Shown: positions 55,283 through 64,000 of the stretch, one piece after another
Layout of the letters: the number at the start of each line of letters is the position of its first letter
Numbering within the stretch: the stretch's first letter is position 1
Source of the DNA: Dethiobacter sp.
GTDB taxonomy: Bacteria; Bacillota; Dethiobacteria; Dethiobacterales; Dethiobacteraceae
Direction: 5' to 3'
NCBI GenBank assembly: GCA_018333635.1
Contig: JAGXTL010000060.1
Location: 1-64,000 of the forward strand
DNA: 64,000 bases
The notes under the pieces: generated by a model
What the model was told of the DNA's origin: nothing
Seen by the model: the letters and a program-made list of their open reading frames with translations, nothing else
Database searches by the model: none
Position numbers and translations under genes: made by a program

Positions 55283-56389
55283 TTGAGAATAGAAGGACTT
55301 AAACTTATTCATTTTCGCAATTATTCTCAGCTTGAATTAGAGTTAGATAAAAATCTGAATTTGTTTGTAGGAGCTAATGGGCAAGGTAAAACAAATTTAC
55401 TAGAGGCAATTTCTTTTTTAGCTTCAGGATCTTCTTTTAGGACACATCATGAAAGTGAATTCGTTTTTTGGGGAAAAAAGAGTTGTCTTGTTTCAGGGAT
55501 AGTCAGTAAACGTTTTGGAAAACAGACGCAGCAAGTTTGTTATGAGTCAGAAAAGAGAAGAAAGATATATAAAAATGAAGGTGTGCTTGTAGAAAGAAGA
55601 AAATATTTAGGTCAATTAATTCCGGTTTTATTTACTCCTGAAGATTTAACTTTAGTAAAAGGGCAGCCTCAGGGAAGAAGACGCTTTTTAGATGAAGAGA
55701 TAGCAAAAGTTTCCCCAGTATACGAATATGAACTGGGGCGTTATCAACAGATTGTGAAGCAACGCAATTTTTTACTAAAAAAATATCGGGAGAAAATAAT
55801 TGGTTCGCAGGAAATAGAAAGTTGGAATGAACAATTAGTTCTGCAGGCCGTCAAAATTTTGACAAAAAGAATGGCGGCTCTTCACCGGATCAGTCTTTTA
55901 GCCAGGTTGGCACATCGCAAATTGACAGGAAGCCGTGAAAATTTGGATATAAATTATGCGTCTTTACCGACTCATCAGGAAGGTTCTCATCCTGAACAGA
56001 TACGTCAATCACTTCTGGAAAGCTTAGAAGAAAGAAAACAAGAAGAAGTGCGCTGGGGTCAAACATTGGTAGGCCCCCATCGGGATGATATTCTCTTTTT
56101 TATTAACGGTAAAAATGCAAAAATGTATGCTTCTCAAGGACAGCAGCGAACATTAGTACTTGCTTTGAAATTGGCGGAATTGGAGTATGTGAAAGGAGAA
56201 ACTGGTGAATATCCGGTCTTATTATTTGACGATGTATTTTCTGAGTTGGATGAGAGTCGCCGGCGATTTTTAGTGGAAACGATAGAAGGACGGGTTCAAA
56301 CATTTATTACCGGTACGGAAGCAGAAAGACTGGGAAATTTCAGGCATGCCGGCAGAATATTTACCGTTTCCCGCGGCGAGGTGTTATAA
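55283..56389 (+). CDS. recF: DNA replication and repair protein RecF
   Basis: A 368-residue SMC-like ATPase: RIEGLKLIHFRNYSQLELEL, Walker A GANGQGKTNLLEAI, the signature region YASQGQQRTLVLALKLAE and Walker B LLFDDVFSELDESRR. It loads RecA at gaps. A TTG start at 55283 follows AAGGAG; an in-frame ATG at 55223 lies inside dnaN. The sequence is AT-rich like its neighbours. Confidence 0.96.
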   Translation: MRIEGLKLIHFRNYSQLELELDKNLNLFVGANGQGKTNLLEAISFLASGSSFRTHHESEFVFWGKKSCLVSGIVSKRFGKQTQQVCYESEKRRKIYKNEGVLVERRKYLGQLIPVLFTPEDLTLVKGQPQGRRRFLDEEIAKVSPVYEYELGRYQQIVKQRNFLLKKYREKIIGSQEIESWNEQLVLQAVKILTKRMAALHRISLLARLAHRKLTGSRENLDINYASLPTHQEGSHPEQIRQSLLESLEERKQEEVRWGQTLVGPHRDDILFFINGKNAKMYASQGQQRTLVLALKLAELEYVKGETGEYPVLLFDDVFSELDESRRRFLVETIEGRVQTFITGTEAERLGNFRHAGRIFTVSRGEVL

Positions 56390-56971
56390 TTGATTCCCAT
56401 AGAGCAACTGCTTGTTAAAACGTTGAAAAAACTTCCCAATGCTAAACAGATTAAAGGGCAAATGCTTATTGATGCCTGGTCTGAGGTGGTGGGCTGGCAG
56501 ATTGCTGCTAAAGCAAAAGCAACCATGTTTGAAAATGGTATCCTTTTTGTGTGGGTGCGGGATTCTGTTTGGGCTCAGCATTTGTCTTTACAGAAAAAAC
56601 AAATTATTGGCTCTTTGAACAAAGCTGTAAGAACAAACATTCTTACAAATATTCACTTTCAAGTTGGCGGAAAAGAACCGATTTTAATACAAGCCAACCA
56701 GCCGGAAAAAAAAGAAAACTGGCGAGAACAGCAGCTGGAAGGGCAAAATTTGCAGCGTATAGAAAAAGCGTTTGAAAATGTTACTTTGACACAAGATCTG
56801 GAAAAGATAATCAAGAGTTTTTTTATTTCTCAGCAAAAAAGAATTCAATGGTATAGGCAGCAGGGGTATCCTTTATGCACTGTCTGTGGTATGCCGGTAG
56901 TAACAGCCCAAAGGGAGGAAATTTGTCTTTGCTGTAAAACAGAGAGTACTGGGCAAACTACAATCAACTAA
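56390..56971 (+). CDS. DciA-like DUF721 protein with C-terminal cysteine pairs
   Basis: A 193-residue protein. Residues 1-90 are a DUF721/DciA domain (IDAWSEVVGWQIAAKAKATMFENGILFVWVRDSVWAQHLSLQKKQII). DciA proteins act as helicase operators in bacteria without a phage-type loader. A linker of charged residues follows, then a zinc-ribbon-like tail CTVCG...CLCC. The TTG start abuts the recF stop (zero spacing), so translation is coupled. Location between recF and gyrB is standard for this gene in Clostridia and Actinobacteria. Function in Firmicutes is unknown. Confidence 0.82.
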   Translation: MIPIEQLLVKTLKKLPNAKQIKGQMLIDAWSEVVGWQIAAKAKATMFENGILFVWVRDSVWAQHLSLQKKQIIGSLNKAVRTNILTNIHFQVGGKEPILIQANQPEKKENWREQQLEGQNLQRIEKAFENVTLTQDLEKIIKSFFISQQKRIQWYRQQGYPLCTVCGMPVVTAQREEICLCCKTESTGQTTIN

Positions 56972-56992
56972 AATTTCACGAGGAGGGGTTGG

Positions 56993-59196
<2,204 letters not shown>

Positions 59197-59213
59197 ACGG
59201 GAGGTGATGCCAG

Positions 59214-61661
59214 ATGAATTTTACACACGGGAGAATTATCCCAATTCCTATTCATGAAGAAATAAAAGGGTCTTTTTTAGATTATGCCATGAGTGTTATT
59301 GTCAGTCGTGCCTTGCCTGACGTGCGCGATGGATTAAAGCCCGTACACCGGCGCATTTTATATGCAATGCATGATTTGGGTATGTCGCCGGATAAACCTC
59401 ATAAAAAGTCGGCCCGTCTTGTTGGTGAAGTTTTGGGTAAGTATCATCCCCATGGCGATACGGCAGTTTATGATGCCATGGTGCGTTTAGCGCAGGATTT
59501 TTCCAGCCGCTATCCGTTGGTTGACGGGCATGGCAATTTTGGTTCTGTGGACGGCGACCCGGCTGCAGCTATGCGTTATACTGAGGCTAGAATGGCAAAA
59601 ATAACTGTGGAAATGCTCTCCGATATTCAAAAGGAAACGGTCGATTTTCGGTCCAACTTTGATGATACGCTGGAAGAACCGTCCGTCTTGCCTTCCCGTT
59701 TTCCTAATTTGCTCCTAAATGGTTCTACTGGTATTGCTGTGGGCATGGCTACCAATATCCCGCCACATAACTTGCGGGAAGTGGTCGATGCCCTGGTACA
59801 CATCATTGATAACCCGGAGTGTGATGATAAAGAGATTTTCCAGCGGATTAGCGGGCCGGACTTTCCTACGGGAGGTTTGATTTTGGGTCGTGAGGGGATT
59901 CGCACCGCCTACAGAACAGGAAGGGGCATTGTAAAAATCCGCGCCATCACCCAGATCGAAAGGATGGAGAACGGGAAATCCCGGATTGTGGTTACTGAAT
60001 TGCCCTTTCAGGTAAACAAAGCGAAAACAATTGAAACGATAGCCGTGCTTGTCCGTGAAAAAAAGCTCGAAGGGATTACAGACTTGCGTGATGAGTCGGA
60101 CCGGAACGGCATGCGAATGGTAGTGGAACTGAAAAAGGAAACTAATCCCCAAGTGTTGCTTAATCAGTTGTTCAAGTTTACTCAACTGCAGCAAACATTT
60201 GGGATTATTATGCTGGCCTTGGTGGACAACAAGCCGCGGGTACTAAAGCTGCGAGAAATGTTGACCTATTATTTGCGGCACCAAGTAGAAGTAGTAACGA
60301 GAAGAACCCAGTATGATCTGCGCAAGGCCGAGGAACGCGCCCACATCTTGGAAGGATTGCGCATTGCCCTTAGTCATCTAGATGAGGTGATTAAGTTAAT
60401 TCGTGCCTCCGGCACCACCGAAGAAGCACGGACGGCATTGATTGAAAAATTTGCTCTCAGCCAGCTCCAGGCTCAAGCTATTCTCGATATGCGTCTGCAA
60501 AGGCTCACCGGTCTAGAGCGTGAAAAGTTGGAAGCCGAATATCTGGAGTTAATTAAAAAGATCGCTTATTATAAAGAAATTTTGCTCAATGAACGGCTGA
60601 TCTACCAAATCATTAAAGACGAACTGGCAGTAATCCGTGCTAAATACGGCGATGCCCGCCGGACACAAATTATGGACCATGAAGATGATTTTTGTGTGGA
60701 GGATCTGATTGCACAGGAAGACATGGTAGTTACGCTGACTCACAATGGGTACATCAAAAGGCTGCCCGTAACGACCTATCGGGTGCAGCGGCGCGGCGGA
60801 CGCGGCGTTACAGCCATGTCAACTAAAGGCGATGATTTTGTGGAACATGTATTTGTGGCATCAACCCATGATTATTTATGTTGCTTTACTAACCGGGGGA
60901 GGATGTTTAGACGGAAGGTGTTTGAAATACCAGAGGCCGGCCGTCAGGCAAGAGGAACAGCTATAATCAACCTATTGGCGGTTGAGCCGGGGGAATTGGT
61001 CACCGCGGTTATCCCGGTTAAAGATTTTTCAGCAGGACAATACCTCTTTATGGCCACGCGTGGCGGCTATGTGAAAAAAACGCCTTTGGAGGAGTTTTCT
61101 AATGCCCGTAAAGGGGGGTTGATTGCAGTCTCCTTGGAAGAGGCCGACGAGTTGATTGATGTGAGGCTGACTGACGGTAAATACGAAGTGGCACTGGTTA
61201 CCCATAACGGTTTAGCCATTCGCTTTTCAGAGAAAGATGTTCGCGCTATGGGCAGGGCAACCCGGGGCGTACGTGGAATTAGCCTGAAAAAAGATGATAA
61301 AGTAATGGCTCTTGAAGTAGTATCGCCGGAAATGGAGCGCGAAGCGGAGCTGCTTGTGGTAACAGAACATGGCTTTGGTAAACGTACCCCTTTCTCAGAG
61401 TATCGCGTCCAGAGCAGGGGCGGCAAGGGAATTTATACCATCCGTGTTTTAGACAAAAATGGGCCGGTCATGGGCGTAAAACTAACACGGCCCGGTGATG
61501 AAGTGATGATCATTACAGCTCGCGGCGTCGTTATTCGTCAAGATGTAACTAAAATCTCGCAGCAGGGACGCCATACCCAGGGAGTAACCTTAATCCGCTT
61601 GGATAAGGATGACAGAGTGGTAAGCATTGCCCGTGTAATGGCCGAGGAAAACGAAGTATAA
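59214..61661 (+). CDS. gyrA: DNA gyrase subunit A
   Basis: An 815-residue subunit with the breakage-reunion domain, active Tyr122 in [14 protein letters not shown], and the quinolone-region sequence [19 protein letters not shown]. The C-terminal wrapping domain carries the GyrA box QRRGGRG, which separates it from ParC. Thr83 and Asp87 (E. coli numbering) are ordinary residues for these positions. GGGAGGTGATG precedes the ATG. Confidence 0.97.
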   Translation: MNFTHGRIIPIPIHEEIKGSFLDYAMSVIVSRALPDVRDGLKPVHRRILYAMHDLGMSPDKPHKKSARLVGEVLGKYHPHGDTAVYDAMVRLAQDFSSRYPLVDGHGNFGSVDGDPAAAMRYTEARMAKITVEMLSDIQKETVDFRSNFDDTLEEPSVLPSRFPNLLLNGSTGIAVGMATNIPPHNLREVVDALVHIIDNPECDDKEIFQRISGPDFPTGGLILGREGIRTAYRTGRGIVKIRAITQIERMENGKSRIVVTELPFQVNKAKTIETIAVLVREKKLEGITDLRDESDRNGMRMVVELKKETNPQVLLNQLFKFTQLQQTFGIIMLALVDNKPRVLKLREMLTYYLRHQVEVVTRRTQYDLRKAEERAHILEGLRIALSHLDEVIKLIRASGTTEEARTALIEKFALSQLQAQAILDMRLQRLTGLEREKLEAEYLELIKKIAYYKEILLNERLIYQIIKDELAVIRAKYGDARRTQIMDHEDDFCVEDLIAQEDMVVTLTHNGYIKRLPVTTYRVQRRGGRGVTAMSTKGDDFVEHVFVASTHDYLCCFTNRGRMFRRKVFEIPEAGRQARGTAIINLLAVEPGELVTAVIPVKDFSAGQYLFMATRGGYVKKTPLEEFSNARKGGLIAVSLEEADELIDVRLTDGKYEVALVTHNGLAIRFSEKDVRAMGRATRGVRGISLKKDDKVMALEVVSPEMEREAELLVVTEHGFGKRTPFSEYRVQSRGGKGIYTIRVLDKNGPVMGVKLTRPGDEVMIITARGVVIRQDVTKISQQGRHTQGVTLIRLDKDDRVVSIARVMAEENEV

Positions 61662-61673
61662 GCAGGTGAGTTC

Positions 61674-63008
61674 ATGCCTGGAAGAAGAAAAACTGGGGCT
61701 GTACCTTTCTTGCAGGTTTTTATCCTGTTAGCGGTGATTGTATTTTTGCTGGGAAGTTTTTCTCTGCAGCGCAGTGATTATCAGTACCCGCCGCTGCCGC
61801 GAAGTGCGGATGTGATCGTCTTGGGCAGCGGGATTTCCGGCGCAAGCGCAGCCCTTTCTGCGGCAGAAGCAGGAGTGGATGTTTTTTATCTATACGAAGA
61901 TGAGTCAGACAAAGGTGGTTTTCCTGCTTTTAGTCCGGCCTTTTGGGTTTCCGGCGCCCCGGCTCAGCAAGAGGCAAAGCTCGATTATCCGGCAGAAATT
62001 ATGGCCGCCGCTATTTACGAGCGTACTCAGGAGACGGGGAATGCCAGTCTTATTTTAAGTTTCAGCGAGCGCAGCAGCTTAAGCCTGTCATGGCTGGAAA
62101 AAAAAACAGGTGTACCCTTTACCGTGTTTGCTGACGCGGAAAGCAATCCCGGGTTGCTTTTGCCCCAACGTGGAGAAGCAGCCGCATTTGTGAATCAGGC
62201 ATTATTGGCACAGGTGGCAGTCAGTGCCGTTGAGTTTAGCGGCAGTTTTCAGCCCGTAGAATTGCTGATTGAAAACGGCCGGGTGCAAGGTTTGGTTGTG
62301 CGGTCTGCAGCTGGCGAACAACTAACAATATATGCTCGCGCTATAATCCTGGCAGACGGCGGCTACGGAGCTAACATGAAATTGCTCGCAGAATTGGCTG
62401 ACATCAGCGAAGTGACACCTAGACTGGAAGGTGGTCATCACGGCACAGGCTTGCTGCTCGCGATGGCTGCAGGCGCAAAGACGGAAAATCTGGACAGCGT
62501 CACACTGCTGCCGGTTTTTTTGCCGGCAGGAGTACCTGTCAACCAAGAAGTGTTTTCCGCTGCCGTAGTTCTTAATGCCAATGGGGAGATAGTTGCGCCC
62601 GGGGATAATCTGGCCCAAACGATAATTGACGCCGGGGGCAGGCTGTTTATTATCCATGGCTCACAAACGCCGCAGTCAGAGCGAAACTTTAATCAAATTA
62701 AGGATGTGCAATCTTTAGCCAGCGGACTTGGCCTGGGGCTAGAAAAGACGACTGCCTTAGTAGGGGAACTTACTGCTCCCTATTTTGTAGCGGTGGCAGC
62801 ATCGGTGGCGCTGACACCGGGCGGACTGGTAGTTGACAGGCAAATGAGAGTGCTTGCAGCCGACGGAGCAGTAGAGGGGCTTTATGCCGCTGGTGAAATC
62901 ATAGCTGGATTACATGGAAAAAAAACGATTAGCAGTCTTGTCTTCAGCGAAGCGATCACAACCGGCCTGCTTGCCGGTGAGCAGGCGGCAGCATGGGCGC
63001 GCAGATAA
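61674..63008 (+). CDS. Membrane-anchored FAD flavoprotein (fumarate-reductase-like)
   Basis: A 444-residue protein with an N-terminal helix (FLQVFILLAVIVFLLGSFSL) that should place the flavin domain outside the membrane. The FAD-binding Rossmann motif is VIVLGSGISGASAALSAAEAG. Later come ILADGGYGAN, HHGTGLLLAMAAGA and AGEIIAGLHG...LAGEQAAAW, as in the fumarate reductase / succinate dehydrogenase flavoprotein family. The usual GxRFxxE catalytic segment is replaced by NANGEIVAPGD and the NRLGGN arginine by lysine. So reduction of fumarate is doubtful and the substrate unknown. Confidence 0.75.
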   Translation: MPGRRKTGAVPFLQVFILLAVIVFLLGSFSLQRSDYQYPPLPRSADVIVLGSGISGASAALSAAEAGVDVFYLYEDESDKGGFPAFSPAFWVSGAPAQQEAKLDYPAEIMAAAIYERTQETGNASLILSFSERSSLSLSWLEKKTGVPFTVFADAESNPGLLLPQRGEAAAFVNQALLAQVAVSAVEFSGSFQPVELLIENGRVQGLVVRSAAGEQLTIYARAIILADGGYGANMKLLAELADISEVTPRLEGGHHGTGLLLAMAAGAKTENLDSVTLLPVFLPAGVPVNQEVFSAAVVLNANGEIVAPGDNLAQTIIDAGGRLFIIHGSQTPQSERNFNQIKDVQSLASGLGLGLEKTTALVGELTAPYFVAVAASVALTPGGLVVDRQMRVLAADGAVEGLYAAGEIIAGLHGKKTISSLVFSEAITTGLLAGEQAAAWARR

Positions 63009-63095
63009 GCTGGTGAGTATTGAAAGTGGAAAGTCAAAATGATATATTGGCAATATATGTGAATCATCCGCCACTGTTAAAGAGGAGGAGAGCCG

Positions 63096-64000
63096 ATGAG
63101 AGAGAAAAAACGTGTGAAAATTACCGACACGTCTTTTCGCGATGCTCACCAGTCATTGATGGCTACCCGTATGAAGACAGATCATATGCTGGGGATTGCG
63201 GAATTGCTGGATAGAGTCGGCTTTCACTCCATGGAAGTTTGGGGTGGAGCTACATTTGACAGTTGTATGCGTTTTTTAGATGAGGACCCTTGGGAGCGTT
63301 TGCGTAAACTGCGGAGCGCTATCAAGACTACCAAGCTACAGATGCTGCTGCGAGGTCAAAACTTAGTGGGATACCGCCACTATGCCGATGATGTGGTAGA
63401 GGAATTTATTAAAAAGGCTGTTAGCAACGGAATTGATATTATCCGCATCTTTGATGCTTTAAACGATGTGCGCAATATGAGTAAAGCTCTGGCTGTAACG
63501 CGTCAGGCAGGAGCCCATGCTCAGGCTACACTCTCCTATACTCTTTCTCCGGTGCATAACTTGGATTATTTTGTCAGCTTAGCCCAGGAACTGGTTGATT
63601 TGGGCGCCGATTCAATTGCTGTTAAAGATATGGCAGGCCTGATCTCACCTTATGATTGCTATAATTTGGTCACCAGTCTAAAAAAGGTGGGCGTGCCGAT
63701 CCAGCTCCATTGTCACTACACCAGTGGCATGGCATCTATGTCATACCTCAAGGCTATTGAAGCAGGCTTAGATGTGATTGATACTGCCTGTTCCCCGCTG
63801 GCGCTGGGCACATCACAACCGCCAACGGAAAGCTTGGTAGCGGCCCTGCAGGGGACGCCGTATGATACAGGCTTGAGTTTAGCTTTATTGTCGGAGGCTG
63901 CAGAGTTTTTTAAAGAAGTTCGTAAAAATTACTATATTCCGCTTGATATTGCTTTGGGTGTAGATACAAATGTGCTCAATTATCAAATTCCAGGTGGGAT
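63096..64000 (+). CDS. Biotin-dependent carboxyltransferase (OadA/PycB type), 3' end cut
   Basis: The first 301 codons are visible. The carboxyltransferase barrel opens with KITDTSFRDAHQSLMATRM and contains EVWGGATFDSCMRFLDEDPWERL, the carboxylated lysine in SIAVKDMAGL and the metal site QLHCHYTSGMA. It matches the alpha subunit of oxaloacetate decarboxylase and subunit B of pyruvate carboxylase; which of the two cannot be decided without the C-terminus and partner genes. AGAGGAGGAG precedes the ATG. The window edge cuts the gene. Confidence 0.9.
   Translation, partial: MREKKRVKITDTSFRDAHQSLMATRMKTDHMLGIAELLDRVGFHSMEVWGGATFDSCMRFLDEDPWERLRKLRSAIKTTKLQMLLRGQNLVGYRHYADDVVEEFIKKAVSNGIDIIRIFDALNDVRNMSKALAVTRQAGAHAQATLSYTLSPVHNLDYFVSLAQELVDLGADSIAVKDMAGLISPYDCYNLVTSLKKVGVPIQLHCHYTSGMASMSYLKAIEAGLDVIDTACSPLALGTSQPPTESLVAALQGTPYDTGLSLALLSEAAEFFKEVRKNYYIPLDIALGVDTNVLNYQIPGG

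Overview
The window looks like the replication-origin region of an endospore-forming, low-to-mid G+C Firmicute of the Clostridia type. It carries the conserved rpmH-rnpA-yidD-yidC-jag / oriC-dnaA-dnaN-recF-gyrB-gyrA block, soj/spo0J/noc with two perfect parS sites, a full Wal (YycFG) operon, and the sporulation-linked genes yyaC and the 'spore_lon_C' type Lon protease. A SpoIID/LytB-domain gene is cut by the left edge, and a biotin-dependent carboxyltransferase (oxaloacetate decarboxylase alpha / pyruvate carboxylase B type) is cut by the right edge. The genus cannot be named from this sequence. Almost everything left of the origin (about 52.1-54.1 kb) is on the minus strand and everything right of it is on the plus strand, as expected for two diverging forks. 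The exceptions are serC-aspB and yyaC. The dnaA-dnaN-recF stretch is visibly more AT-rich than the rest.

Layout: 0-3.2 kb SpoIID-like protein, metallo-beta-lactamase-fold hydrolase, O-acetylhomoserine sulfhydrylase. 3.5-5.8 kb serC-aspB on plus, ending in a perfect 48-bp palindrome shared with the convergent thiI. 5.9-10.3 kb thiI, iscS, cyclophilin, DEAD-box helicase. 10.4-14.9 kb thrC overlapping an ApgM-type phosphomutase (probable alternative homoserine kinase), a flavoprotein, and a cold-shock gene. 15.2-25.6 kb the Wal cluster: MA-family peptidase, walR, walK, yycH, yycI, murA, histidine phosphatase, walJ, htrA, CxxH/CxxC protein, rlmH. 25.9-30.4 kb an M23/LysM/G5 endopeptidase, tRNA-Lys, purA, dnaB. 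30.5-36.9 kb lonC, rplI, rpsR-ssb-rpsF, DUF951, MscS channel, adk, CvpA. 37-40.2 kb yyaC, then a two-component system next to a small secreted DUF2680/CpxP-like protein. 40.5-45.5 kb lipid kinase, DUF4446, DUF554, parS, parB, parA, noc. 45.9-52 kb rsmG, mnmG, mnmE, jag, yidC, yidD, rnpA, rpmH. 52-54.1 kb bipartite oriC around dnaA. 54.2-64 kb dnaN, recF, a DciA-like gene, remB-like gene, gyrB, gyrA, an anchored flavoprotein, and the carboxyltransferase.

Regulation visible in the DNA: a textbook WalR box (TGTAAT-N5-TGTAAT) with a -10 element between the M23 endopeptidase gene and the peptidase-walRK genes; a Noc-binding-site-like 14-mer inside walR; a DnaA box on the -35 of the dnaA promoter; consensus promoters for rpmH and rpsF; and several rho-independent terminators.

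The least explained content is the small repeats. Two families of short palindromes (one built on GGGGACGGTTCTGGTGG, one on GGGACAA...TTGTCCC) sit at the 3' ends of genes, supply the last codons of thiI and dagK, and come with a duplicated walJ tail. A pair of about 119-bp GC-rich elements with terminal inverted repeats lies between noc and rsmG. No transposase, prophage or CRISPR array is present.
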